Shown here: positions 8,626-16,751 of the stretch, piece after piece
Layout of the letters: every line of letters begins with the position of its first letter
How positions within the stretch are numbered: position 1 is the first letter of the stretch
Source of the DNA: an uncultured Gluconobacter sp.
GTDB lineage: Bacteria; Pseudomonadota; Alphaproteobacteria; Acetobacterales; Acetobacteraceae
NCBI GenBank assembly: GCA_937880175.1
Contig: CALFLO010000176.1
Coordinates: forward strand, 11,523-75,522
Reading direction: 5' to 3'
Length of the DNA stretch: 64,000 nucleotides
Position numbers and translations under genes: made by a program
The notes under the pieces: model-generated
Databases searched by the model: none
The model's input: only the letters and a program-made list of their open reading frames with translations
Told to the model about the DNA's origin: nothing

Positions 8626-9838
8626 GCAGGGCTTCGACCAGGCTGCAGGCATAGACCACCAGAGCCAGATCCATCACGAGCAGGATGCGTTTGCTGGAAA
8701 CATAGATCGTCGGGGACAGGCCTGTCAGGAGCGTTACGCCGAACCCGCCTGCCAGAAAGGACAGGATGGTGGTGGCATTTTTGAGGGACAGGGCGCACCA
8801 CAGGACGGAGACGATCATGCACAGCGTCAGGAAAAATGCGACATAGGTGTTCAGGTACACCCAGTTCAGATCATAGATGAACCGGTCGCAGCGCAGGGCT
8901 GTGAGCGTTTTCTGGATGCCCGGACTGACAGGCAGCATGAGCAGGATGCTCAGGAGCATCACGCCTGAGGCCGCCATGTCCTGAAAGCCCCGGTTGCGTT
9001 TGACGAAAGCGATAAAGCAGAGGGACAGGAGCAGGGTTGCAAGCAGGATGTCATTGTCCGTGCTTATGCAGGCGCTATGGATGCGATCGATGGCCAGCGA
9101 GAATTTCTGCAGGGTGTCGAACTGGGGAAACTCAGGCAGCCAGTTGTTGATTTCCGCGATGTAACGGCGAGCATTGCCGGGGGCGGCCAGAACAATGGCG
9201 GACATGACAGTGGCAACCGTCAGATAAAGACCGCTGTAGAGAGAAATGGTCCGGCGTCGAACGGTGGCGACCGCCGTGCAGAAAAGAAGAAGCAGCGAGG
9301 ACTGTTCGATCGAGCAGCCAACGGGAAGGGCCCCGAGAGAGAGGATGCGCAGGGTTTTGCCTGCGTCATTCTGCCGCAGAAAGACGCTGATGGAGAAGAA
9401 GGCAAAGGAAATCGGGAAGAGGTAATTGTAGAAGCCTGAGAGCCAGTACACCGACTCTTTGGACACTTCATACGGCAGCAGCAGGAAAAGCCCCATGACC
9501 AGCGGGATACCGATGCCGGGCCTCAGAGCAGGGCGCAGGGTGCAGGACCAGATGGCATAGGCCAGAAGAACGGCACAGAACGGGATAAGAGTCCGCCAGA
9601 AGGCAGGATACTGGATGGTTTCAGCCAGTGCCCCTTCGATGACGATCCTGCCCGACCAGGTCATGTAGCGGGTGTGGAGAAAGGACAGCAGGCCCGTATG
9701 ATCGAGGGCATGGCGGAATATGTCGTTGTCGATGAAGATCGACGTGTTGATCCGGGTGTTCATCCAGACTGCCGCGATCAGGAGAAACGCGAGGAACGGA
9801 CTGTTCCTGAGGATCATCGGCTTAAAAGCGGCAGGCAT
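8561..9838 (-). CDS. Polytopic membrane protein, DUF6056-like
   Basis: A 425-residue hydrophobic protein with about ten or eleven predicted membrane segments, beginning FLAFLLIAAVWMNTRI near residue 14. A periplasmic loop with DNDIFRHALDHTG and a following TWSGRIVIE resemble the DUF6056 group, which includes glycosyltransferase-like membrane proteins of unknown role. I cannot assign a reaction. The gene starts 17 bases inside the end of the upstream 163-residue gene, so the two probably form one transcript. The C-terminus ends with a basic, cytoplasmic-looking tail. A role in surface polysaccharide or glycoprotein assembly beside the heptosyltransferase is only a guess. Confidence 0.6.
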   Translation of the reverse strand: MPAAFKPMILRNSPFLAFLLIAAVWMNTRINTSIFIDNDIFRHALDHTGLLSFLHTRYMTWSGRIVIEGALAETIQYPAFWRTLIPFCAVLLAYAIWSCTLRPALRPGIGIPLVMGLFLLLPYEVSKESVYWLSGFYNYLFPISFAFFSISVFLRQNDAGKTLRILSLGALPVGCSIEQSSLLLLFCTAVATVRRRTISLYSGLYLTVATVMSAIVLAAPGNARRYIAEINNWLPEFPQFDTLQKFSLAIDRIHSACISTDNDILLATLLLSLCFIAFVKRNRGFQDMAASGVMLLSILLMLPVSPGIQKTLTALRCDRFIYDLNWVYLNTYVAFFLTLCMIVSVLWCALSLKNATTILSFLAGGFGVTLLTGLSPTIYVSSKRILLVMDLALVVYACSLVEALLTQFRARHAPHQKDRGPSSAA

Positions 9839-10313
9839 GGGAGATCCTGTAGAGCCTGTGTCCTGAAATGATGTTCAGGTGAATGGTTTCTTCCGGAATC
9901 ATGCCGGAGGGCTTTCTGGCGGTTCCAATAAAGCCGTATCGGTTATGGAACGGATTTGCCTGCGTGTGGAAAATCCGTGCGATATCGGGCCTTTCCGTGA
10001 GCCTGTAGGGGATGGAGAATTCCTTCTCACCGTCTCCCATGGTGAGGATCAGCGGGGCTCCGTCGCCGGACCAGAGGTCTGAGTGGACCCAGCCGGAAAC
10101 GGAAACCGTGTTCCCGGTGATGTGGCAGTTTTCCACAACGGCTTTCAGGGACGGGTCATCTGCGGGCGTGAAACCCTCCGGATGGAAGGGGCGGTGTGTC
10201 GTCCAAGCGTAACCGCAGGCCAGTGTCAGGAGAAGCGACAGTATTATTCCGGCAAGGAAGAAATATTTTCTCAGAAGCCGGAGCATCTGATCCATTGCGG
10301 GAGGCTGTTTCAT
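9822..10313 (-). CDS. Hypothetical protein with one N-terminal membrane anchor
   Basis: A 163-residue protein that I do not recognise. A short basic N-terminus is followed by one strong membrane helix (FFLAGIILSLLLTLACGYAW, about residues 18-37), then a soluble domain likely outside the membrane. The domain contains alternating beta-strand segments such as NTVSVSGWVHSD and a C-terminal HLNIISGHRLYRISHACRF. It could be a signal anchor or an uncleaved signal. Start at ATG 10313; an internal ATG at residue 8 is an alternative. Its end overlaps the DUF6056-like gene by 17 bases, suggesting co-translation with it. Confidence 0.55.
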   Translation of the reverse strand: MKQPPAMDQMLRLLRKYFFLAGIILSLLLTLACGYAWTTHRPFHPEGFTPADDPSLKAVVENCHITGNTVSVSGWVHSDLWSGDGAPLILTMGDGEKEFSIPYRLTERPDIARIFHTQANPFHNRYGFIGTARKPSGMIPEETIHLNIISGHRLYRISHACRF

Positions 10314-10510
10314 GGATTTGCTTCGTTATTCCGGAAGCGGGTGTTTCTGCCATCCGGGTGCCGCCCTGTCCATCATGCTCTGGGGCAGGGAGCAGAGGGT
10401 CGCTCCCGGGGTGGGGCTGGCATGACGGCTTTGGCCCTGATATCTGCGGGACTGTCTTTTTCATCCGATCGCGGCTGTGCCTGCGGTCCCAGTAGCCGGG
10501 TGGTCGTCCC

Positions 10511-11452
10511 ATGTCCGATACTTTCGAGCCGATCCGCATTGTCGCGCTGTATCATTTCACGCCGTTCGCGGACCCTGCCGCATTGCGCGGGCCGTTGCTT
10601 GAGCTGTGCGAAAGGGAGGGGATCAAGGGAATCCTGCTTCTGGCGCGCGAGGGGATCAACGGGACGATTGCCGGGACGGATGCGGGCATGGAGCGTGTGA
10701 TGGCGCATATCCGGGCTCTTCCGGGCTGTGCGGCGCTGGAGAGCAAGGATTCCCGCGCTCCGGAACTGCCGTTCCGCCGCATGAAAGTGCGGCTGAAAAA
10801 GGAAATCGTCACGATGGGGGAGCCGGATATCGATCCGCTTCAGGGCGTAGGGCGGTATGTGGCGCCCGAGGACTGGAACGTGCTGATTTCCGATCCGGAT
10901 ACGATTTTGATCGATACGCGCAACGATTACGAAGTGGCGATCGGGACGTTCAAGGGCGCGGAAGACCCCAAAACGAAATCCTTCCGCGAATTTCCGGAAT
11001 GGTTTCGCAAACGGCGGCAGGAACTGGAAGCGGAAGGCCGTCTGCCGAAGATTGCGATGTTCTGCACGGGCGGCATCCGCTGCGAGAAATCGACGTCCTT
11101 TGTGCGGGCGGAAGGTGTGGACGAGGTCTATCACCTCAAGGGCGGCATCCTGAAATATCTGGAGACCGTGCCGGAAGAAGAGAGCCTGTGGGAAGGCGAG
11201 TGCTTCGTGTTCGACCAGCGTGTGTCGGTGAAGCACGGGCTGGAGATCGGGACGCATGATGTCTGCCATGCCTGCCGTCGGCCGCTGAACGCGCAGGACA
11301 AGGCCTCGCCGCTGTTCGTGCAGGGGGTGTCGTGCCCGCATTGCCATAACGAGCGGACGGAAGAGCAGCGCCATCGTTATGCCGAGCGTGAGCGTCAGGA
11401 AGCGCTGGCTCAGGCGCGCCGCGCCGGGCATCTGGGGGTTCGTCAGAAGTGA
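10511..11452 (+). CDS. trhO: tRNA uridine(34) hydroxylase TrhO, rhodanese family
   Basis: A 313-residue YceA/TrhO-type protein that uses oxygen to hydroxylate U34 of certain tRNAs, the first step to 5-(carboxy)methoxyuridine. An N-terminal acylphosphatase-like domain (REGINGTIAGT) precedes a rhodanese domain whose active-site loop CTGGIRCEK has the catalytic cysteine at residue 185. A C-terminal zinc-type cluster with CHACRRPL and SCPHCHN is usual in this family. Its GTGA end overlaps the next gene. The 197 bases upstream show no other gene. Confidence 0.92.
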   Translation: MSDTFEPIRIVALYHFTPFADPAALRGPLLELCEREGIKGILLLAREGINGTIAGTDAGMERVMAHIRALPGCAALESKDSRAPELPFRRMKVRLKKEIVTMGEPDIDPLQGVGRYVAPEDWNVLISDPDTILIDTRNDYEVAIGTFKGAEDPKTKSFREFPEWFRKRRQELEAEGRLPKIAMFCTGGIRCEKSTSFVRAEGVDEVYHLKGGILKYLETVPEEESLWEGECFVFDQRVSVKHGLEIGTHDVCHACRRPLNAQDKASPLFVQGVSCPHCHNERTEEQRHRYAERERQEALAQARRAGHLGVRQK

Positions 11453-11988
11453 CGGCGGGCACGTTGGTTCCTGATGGCGATACGCAGGAGTTTGGTGGAG
11501 GGCGGCGGATGTTCCGGATTGCGGGACGTTATGCGCTGATCAATGCCCTGATCGCCATCCCTCTGCATCTTCTGATTGATGCAGCGGGGTTCGGAGGAAC
11601 CACCGCAACATGGAAGTACGGAGCTGTCGTTCTGGCCGTGGAGGCCGTTGTGGTTGCGCCCATTGTGGAAACGTTTCTGTACTTCTGGTTGCCAATTGTA
11701 GTGGTGCGGAAGGTGCTGGGGCAGCGGTCTGTGACGCCGTTTGTGGCGTGGCTCGCCTGTGTGGGACCATTTACTTACGCGCATTATGGCGGCGATCTGG
11801 GACGAAGTGCCCTGACCGCGATCTGTACCGGAGTGGTGGGCGGAAGCTGTTTCTATTTCTGCTTTCTGACGGGCGAGAGGGATGCGGGGGTCAGCCCGTT
11901 CTGGACGACGGCGCTGTGCCATGCCCTGTTCAACGGTACGGTTTTGGTGATGTTCGGGCTAGCTTATGTTTTGGGGTTCATGTCCTGA
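11449..11988 (+). CDS. CPBP-like membrane protein with degenerate protease motif
   Basis: A membrane protein of up to 179 residues with about five hydrophobic segments. Parts resemble the CPBP (CAAX protease and bacteriocin-processing) family: APIVETFLYF corresponds to motif 1, FTYAHYG to motif 2 and CHALFNGT to motif 3. Motif 1 normally reads EExxxR; here the first glutamate is V and the arginine is missing, so peptidase activity is doubtful. The GTG at 11449 overlaps the trhO stop. An ATG at 11508 would remove 20 residues that look unconserved and may be the true start. Function unknown. Confidence 0.55.
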   Translation: MTAGTLVPDGDTQEFGGGRRMFRIAGRYALINALIAIPLHLLIDAAGFGGTTATWKYGAVVLAVEAVVVAPIVETFLYFWLPIVVVRKVLGQRSVTPFVAWLACVGPFTYAHYGGDLGRSALTAICTGVVGGSCFYFCFLTGERDAGVSPFWTTALCHALFNGTVLVMFGLAYVLGFMS

Positions 11989-12010
11989 AGAGGGGCTGAC
12001 TCTTCAGGAC
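11982..12010. terminator. Perfect 11-bp inverted repeat between convergent genes
   Basis: Arms GTCCTGAAGAG (11982-11992) and CTCTTCAGGAC (12000-12010) enclose seven bases. The repeat overlaps the stop of the CPBP-like gene and lies just after uvrA on the other strand. There is no T-run, so it may be a barrier or processing hairpin and not a classical terminator. Confidence 0.4.
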
Positions 12011-12020
12011 ACGACCGGGT

Positions 12021-15000
12021 TCAGGCTTTGGTCTTGTTGCGGGACCCGGCGGGGCGACCTCTGGGCTTCTTTTCAGTAGCTTTTTCGGCTGTCTTGTCCT
12101 TGGCGGCTTTTGCTTTTTTCGCGGCTGTGCGTTCAGCCTTCGGGGGTGGCAGACTAGCGGCGAGCATGGCCTGCGTGATCTTGGTGGTTGTGACCTTGCG
12201 GGGCTGTCTCGCGCCCGGTGCGTCCAGCAATGGGGCGAGAAAGCGGCCGGTATGGCTGGTTTTGCAGGCGGCGATGTCTTCCGGCGTTCCCGCCGCGACG
12301 ACCTGACCGCCGCCATCTCCGCCCTCGGGGCCGATATCAATCAGCCAGTCGGCCGTCTTGATGACTTCGAGATTATGCTCGATCACCAGAACCGTGTTGC
12401 CCTGATCAACGAGGGTGTGGAGCACTTCGAGCAGCTTGCGGACGTCTTCCGTGTGCAGGCCGGTTGTGGGTTCGTCGAGGATATAGACCGTGCGGCCGGT
12501 GGCGCGTTTGGCCAGTTCCTTCGATAGCTTGACGCGCTGGGCCTCACCGCCCGAGAGCGTGGTGGCCTGCTGGCCGAGGGCGACATAGCCCAGCCCGACC
12601 TGTTGCAGGATGGCGAGACGGTCGCGGATTTTCGGGGCCGCCTGAAAGTACGGCAAGGCCTCGTCCACAGTCATGGCCAGCACGTCCGCGATGGATTTGC
12701 CGCGGAACTTCACATCCAGCGTTTCGCGGTTGTAGCGCGCGCCCTTGCAGGTGTCGCAGGTCACGTACACGTCCGGCAGGAAGTGCATCTCGATCTTGAG
12801 AACACCGTCGCCCTGACAGGCTTCGCAGCGACCGCCCTTTACGTTGAAGGAGAAGCGGCCGGGTTTGTAGCCGCGTGCCTTGGACTCGGGCAGTTCGGCG
12901 AACCAGTCCCGGATCGGGGCGAACAGATCCGTATAGGTCGCCGGGTTGGAGCGCGGGGTGCGGCCGATCGGGGACTGGTCGATCTCGATGATCTTGTCGA
13001 GATTGTCCACGCCTTCCAGACGGTCATAGGGCAGCGGCGTCTGGCTCGATTTCATGAGCTGGCGGGACAGCGCCTTGTACAGCGTGTCGATGACCAGCGT
13101 GGATTTGCCACCACCCGAAACACCCGTGACGGCGATGAAGGTGCCGAGCGGGAAATCGACCGTCAGGTCCTTGAGGTTGTTGCCGCGTGCGTCGTGCAGG
13201 GTGAGCATGCCGCTGGGCTTGCGGCGTTCGGTCGGAACGGGAATGACCTTGCGGCCTGACAGATAGGCGCCGGTGATGCTGTTGGGATTTTTGGCGACTT
13301 CTGCCGGGGTGCCGACGGCAATGACTTCGCCCCCCAGCTTGCCCGCGCCCGGTCCCATATCGATCAGGTAATCGGCGGCGCGGATGGCGTCCTCGTCATG
13401 CTCGACGACGATGACGGTATTGCCGAGGCGCTTGAGGCGTTCGAGCGTGCCGAGCAGGCGTTCGTTGTCGCGCTGATGCAGGCCGATGGAGGGCTCGTCC
13501 AGCACATACAGCACGCCCGTCAGGCCCGAACCGATCTGGGACGCCAGACGGATGCGCTGGCTTTCGCCGCCGGACAGGGTCGCGGAGCCGCGCGAGAGCG
13601 TGAGGTAGTCCAGCCCGACATCATCGAGGAAGTGCAGGCGGTCCGTGATTTCGCGCAGGATGCGGCGGGCAATCTCGGCGCGCTGGGGCGTGAGGGTGGC
13701 TTCCACGCCGGAGAACCAGTCGAGCGCCTTGCGGATGGGCATGTCCGAGGCTTCGGCGATGTTGAGGTCCTTGACCTTCACGCACAGGGCTTCGGGCTTG
13801 AGACGCGCGCCGTGACAGGCATGGCAGGGCTTGTCGGACTGGTAGCGGGAGAGCTCCTCGCGCACCCACATGCTGTCCGTCTGGGCCATGCGGCGGCGCA
13901 GGTTTTTCAGCACGCCTTCGAACGGTTTGGTGATGATATGGACCTTCCCGCCATCGCTGTAGGGAATGTCGATCGGCTCTTTCGAGCCGTTGATGATGAG
14001 ATCCTGTGTCGCGGGCTGAAGCTCGGACCAGGGTGTGTTCATGTCATCGCCGCAATGGCGGGCGAGGGCGGCGAGCGTCTGGTCGTACCAGTCCGTGCTC
14101 GCGCCCTTCCACGGAGCAATGGCGCCGTCGGCCAGTGTCAGGCTGTCATCCGGGACGATCAGGTCAGCGTCGAAATGGGTTTCGGTGCCGATGCCGTCAC
14201 AGACCGGGCAGGCGCCCATGGGGGCATTGAAGGAGAACAGGCGCGGCTCGATTTCCTCGATCGTGAAGCCGGAGACGGGGCAGGCGAAGCGCGACGAGAA
14301 CACGACATGCGCCGGGGCTTCCTTTTCGCCTGCACGTTTGACTTCCTCGGCGTAAGCCAGACCATCGGAGAGTTCGAGCGCGGTCTCGAAACTGTCGGCG
14401 AGGCGGGATTCGAGCCCTTCCTTGACGACAATCCGGTCCACCACGACTTCGACCGTGTGGCGCGTCTTGCGGTTCAGCTCCGGGGCTTCGGCGATTTCAT
14501 AAAGTTCGCCGTCGATCTTCACGCGGGTGAAGCCCTTGCGCGTCAGATCGGCGAGTTCGCGTTTGCAGTCGCCCTTGCGGTCCCTCACGACTGGGGCGAG
14601 CAGCATCAGGCGCATGCCGTCCGGCATGGCCATGACGCGGTCTACCATCTGGCTGACGGTCTGTGCCTCGATCGGCAGGCCGGTCGCGGGGGAATACGGA
14701 ATGCCGACACGCGCCCAGAGCAGGCGCATATAGTCATGGATTTCCGTGATCGTCCCCACGGTCGAGCGGGGGTTCTTGGATGTGGTTTTCTGCTCGATCG
14801 AGATGGCTGGGGAGAGGCCCTCGATGGAGTCCACATCCGGCTTGCCCATCAGTTCAAGGAACTGGCGGGCATAGGCGGACAGGCTCTCCACATAGCGCCG
14901 CTGGCCCTCGGCATAGATCGTGTCGAAGGCCAGGGAGGATTTTCCGGAGCCCGAGAGGCCCGTGATGATCGTCAGGGAATCCCGCGGGATCGTGGCGTCG

Positions 15001-15065
15001 ATATTCTTGAGGTTATGGGCGCGGGCCCCACGGACGCGGATCGAATGATTGTCTGGAAAGCTCAC
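12021..15065 (-). CDS. uvrA: Excinuclease ABC subunit A with basic AT-hook-like tail
   Basis: A 1014-residue UvrA, the damage sensor of nucleotide excision repair. The first Walker A GLSGSGKSS is at residues 36-44 and the second GVSGGGKST near 646. Each half has an ABC signature (TLSGGESQR, TLSGGEAQR) with DEPSIGLH or DEPTTGLH. Zinc-finger cysteines occur in CPVCDGIG, CHACHGARL and the pair CEACQGDG and CDTCKGARY. The last 60 residues are a lysine/alanine-rich extension ending with PRGRPAG, an AT-hook core, beyond the usual UvrA end. Translation starts at GTG 15065. It is divergent from ssb across a palindrome that could be an SOS operator. Confidence 0.96.
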   Translation of the reverse strand: MSFPDNHSIRVRGARAHNLKNIDATIPRDSLTIITGLSGSGKSSLAFDTIYAEGQRRYVESLSAYARQFLELMGKPDVDSIEGLSPAISIEQKTTSKNPRSTVGTITEIHDYMRLLWARVGIPYSPATGLPIEAQTVSQMVDRVMAMPDGMRLMLLAPVVRDRKGDCKRELADLTRKGFTRVKIDGELYEIAEAPELNRKTRHTVEVVVDRIVVKEGLESRLADSFETALELSDGLAYAEEVKRAGEKEAPAHVVFSSRFACPVSGFTIEEIEPRLFSFNAPMGACPVCDGIGTETHFDADLIVPDDSLTLADGAIAPWKGASTDWYDQTLAALARHCGDDMNTPWSELQPATQDLIINGSKEPIDIPYSDGGKVHIITKPFEGVLKNLRRRMAQTDSMWVREELSRYQSDKPCHACHGARLKPEALCVKVKDLNIAEASDMPIRKALDWFSGVEATLTPQRAEIARRILREITDRLHFLDDVGLDYLTLSRGSATLSGGESQRIRLASQIGSGLTGVLYVLDEPSIGLHQRDNERLLGTLERLKRLGNTVIVVEHDEDAIRAADYLIDMGPGAGKLGGEVIAVGTPAEVAKNPNSITGAYLSGRKVIPVPTERRKPSGMLTLHDARGNNLKDLTVDFPLGTFIAVTGVSGGGKSTLVIDTLYKALSRQLMKSSQTPLPYDRLEGVDNLDKIIEIDQSPIGRTPRSNPATYTDLFAPIRDWFAELPESKARGYKPGRFSFNVKGGRCEACQGDGVLKIEMHFLPDVYVTCDTCKGARYNRETLDVKFRGKSIADVLAMTVDEALPYFQAAPKIRDRLAILQQVGLGYVALGQQATTLSGGEAQRVKLSKELAKRATGRTVYILDEPTTGLHTEDVRKLLEVLHTLVDQGNTVLVIEHNLEVIKTADWLIDIGPEGGDGGGQVVAAGTPEDIAACKTSHTGRFLAPLLDAPGARQPRKVTTTKITQAMLAASLPPPKAERTAAKKAKAAKDKTAEKATEKKPRGRPAGSRNKTKA

Positions 15066-15129
15066 GGAGACCCCGGAATGTGGAGAAAAGGCAGTTGTGA
15101 GATCGAACGCGCTTGAATGGCGTTGGATT

Positions 15130-15149
15130 GTTCCCCATTAGATGGGAAC
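15130..15149. promoter_or_regulatory. Palindrome between uvrA and ssb, possible SOS-type operator
   Basis: GTTCCC and GGGAAC are separated by eight bases in the divergent uvrA-ssb gap. Both genes commonly belong to the LexA regulon. The usual alphaproteobacterial LexA site is a direct repeat (GTTC-N7-GTTC), so this inverted arrangement is only suggestive. Confidence 0.35.
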
Positions 15150-15197
15150 TTACGCACGTATGAAAAGAACAATTCGAGAAAATTGGTTGGGACGGGA

Positions 15198-15788
15198 ATG
15201 GCAGGCAGCGTCAACAAGGTGATTCTGGTCGGAAATCTGGGTAAGGATCCGGAAGTCCGCAATACGCAGTCAGGTGGCAAGATCGTCAATTTGACCGTTG
15301 CGACGTCCGACACCTGGAACGACAAGCAGTCGGGGGAGCGCAAGGAGCGCACCGAGTGGCATCGCGTGGTGATCTTCAACGAGCGTACGGCCGATGTGGC
15401 CGAGCGGTATCTGCGCAAGGGCCGCAAGGTCTATATCGAGGGTGAACTCCGCACCCGGAAGTGGACTGACCAGTCCGGCCAGGAAAAATACACGACCGAA
15501 GTCGTGATCGACCGGTTCCGTGGGGATCTGGTGCTGATCGACAGCAATCGCAGCGGTGGCGGCGATGATGGCGGTTTTGACAACGGCGGCGGCTATGGCG
15601 GGGGCGGCAATGGTGGCGGCTTCGGTGGTGGTAGCCGTGGCGGCGCCAGTGGCGGTTCAGGCGGTGGCTTCGGTGGTGCCCGCGGGAACGCTGGTGGTGC
15701 AGCTGGTGGCGGCAATCGCTCGGGTGGAAGCAACGCGGGTTGGGATGCCCCGCCGGATAACGATCTGGACGACGAAATCCCGTTCTGA
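15198..15788 (+). CDS. ssb: Single-stranded DNA-binding protein
   Basis: A 196-residue SSB. The N-terminal OB fold starts SVNKVILVGNLGKDPEVR and includes the RTEWHRVVIFNE strand. A long glycine-rich linker (about residues 122-180) follows, and the acidic tip DNDLDDEIPF, which recruits repair and replication proteins, is intact. I chose ATG 15198; longer frames from about 15117 run through the promoter region and add unrelated residues. It is divergent from uvrA. A perfect hairpin follows the stop codon and another lies at 15821-15848. Confidence 0.96.
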   Translation: MAGSVNKVILVGNLGKDPEVRNTQSGGKIVNLTVATSDTWNDKQSGERKERTEWHRVVIFNERTADVAERYLRKGRKVYIEGELRTRKWTDQSGQEKYTTEVVIDRFRGDLVLIDSNRSGGGDDGGFDNGGGYGGGGNGGGFGGGSRGGASGGSGGGFGGARGNAGGAAGGGNRSGGSNAGWDAPPDNDLDDEIPF

Positions 15789-15848
15789 GTTGTTCAGAAG
15801 AACAACGGTAGAAAACAGAAATGGCGGATGTCAGTCGACATCCGCCAT
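15789..15848 (+). terminator. Two hairpins after ssb
   Basis: Directly after the ssb stop, GTTGTTC and GAACAAC pair around AGAA (15789-15806). A perfect 12-bp stem follows, with arms at 15821-15832 and 15837-15848 and loop AGTC. Neither is followed by a strong T-run, so termination strength is uncertain; both lie between convergent genes. Confidence 0.5.
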
Positions 15849-15881
15849 GGCTTGGTTATTTGCAGGCCCGAAAACTTAAAA

Positions 15882-16058
15882 TTAGAAAATTGCCCGGTCC
15901 GGAATAGTATTCGCATCCGGTGTCATGACCGCAATCGTGTTGGCGAAATGGCTTCGACCATCCGCACCATGGACGGCAGCACTCGAACAGGCGGACAGGG
16001 TCAGAGCGCAGGACAGTAAGACTGCGTCGAATACCAGAGTTGATTTCCTGATCATCAT
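15882..16058 (-). CDS. Small predicted lipoprotein
   Basis: A 58-residue protein starting MMIRKST, with hydrophobic segment VFDAVLLSCALTLSAC ending in the lipobox LSAC near residue 23. After lipidation only about 35 residues remain (SSAAVHGADGRSHFANTIAV and beyond). An upstream ATG in frame at 16091 would extend the basic N-terminus; I prefer 16058 because it gives a normal lipoprotein signal. No domain is recognisable and no neighbour hints at function. It converges on ssb. Confidence 0.5.
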   Translation of the reverse strand: MMIRKSTLVFDAVLLSCALTLSACSSAAVHGADGRSHFANTIAVMTPDANTIPDRAIF

Positions 16059-16182
16059 TTTTATTCTTCCTTGTCTGATCGTGATGACCATACGATCGGC
16101 AAAAAGAAGAGTGAAATCTTATGTTTCTATCTTTTCATAAGAGCTGCTTATGATGTGCGTTTCTGAAAAACGGCACTAAAAA

Positions 16183-16206
16183 AGCCGGCGCATTGCTGCA
16201 CCGGCT
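16183..16206 (-). terminator. Terminator of ppiB
   Basis: AGCCGG (16183-16188) pairs with CCGGCT (16201-16206). On the minus strand the stem is followed by a run of T (complement of the A-run just before 16183), 29 bases beyond the ppiB stop. Confidence 0.7.
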
Positions 16207-16234
16207 TTCGCAGTATTCCGCGTTTCAGCGAAAA

Positions 16235-16720
16235 TCAGGCTTCGACGTAAGCCTTGACGATGGTGTCGGGGTCCTTGACCACGCCACCGGCGCCCGAACC
16301 GCGCTTCAGCTGGTCTACATATTCCATGCCTTCGATCACCTTGCCGACGATCGTGTACTGACCGTTCAGGTGCGGGCTGTCGGCGAACATGATGAAGAAC
16401 TGGCTGTTGGCGGAGTGCGGCGCCATCGTGCGGGCCATGCCCACCGTGCCGCGCTCGAACTTGGCCTTGTCTGTGAATTCGGCCTTGAGGTCCGGATAGG
16501 AGCTGCCGCTCGTGCCGGTTCCCGTGGGATCGCCGCCCTGGGCCATGAAGCCCTCGATCACGCGATGGAACGCCACGCCGTTATAGAACCCTTCGGTGGC
16601 CAGCAGCTTGAGGCGTTCAGCCGCAAGCGGAGCCAGGTCAGGGCGCAGCTCGATGACGACCTTGCCAGTCTTGAGCTCGAAAACCAGCTTGTTGCCGTCG
16701 GGCACTGCAGTATCGGACAT
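16235..16720 (-). CDS. ppiB: Cyclophilin-type peptidyl-prolyl isomerase
   Basis: A 161-residue cyclophilin that isomerises Xaa-Pro bonds. Visible motifs are GVAFHRVIEGFMAQGGDPTG, MARTMAPHSANSQFFIMF and the HLNGQYTIVGKVIEGM segment, together the whole catalytic core. No signal peptide is present, so it should be cytosolic. The frame extends upstream to 16798, but the ATG at 16720 is preceded by GGAAGG and starts the conserved part (MSDTAVPDGNKLVFELKTG). It lies downstream of coaD and gyrA on the same strand. Confidence 0.93.
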   Translation of the reverse strand: MSDTAVPDGNKLVFELKTGKVVIELRPDLAPLAAERLKLLATEGFYNGVAFHRVIEGFMAQGGDPTGTGTSGSSYPDLKAEFTDKAKFERGTVGMARTMAPHSANSQFFIMFADSPHLNGQYTIVGKVIEGMEYVDQLKRGSGAGGVVKDPDTIVKAYVEA

Positions 16721-16751
16721 CTTGGAACCTTCCAGAAATCGTTGAAGGTTC

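Noticed and set aside
15540..15740. GGC-rich tandem repeats as a possible satellite or CRISPR-like array
   Set aside because: They encode the glycine-rich linker of SSB and are irregular; no spacers or direct repeats of fixed length.
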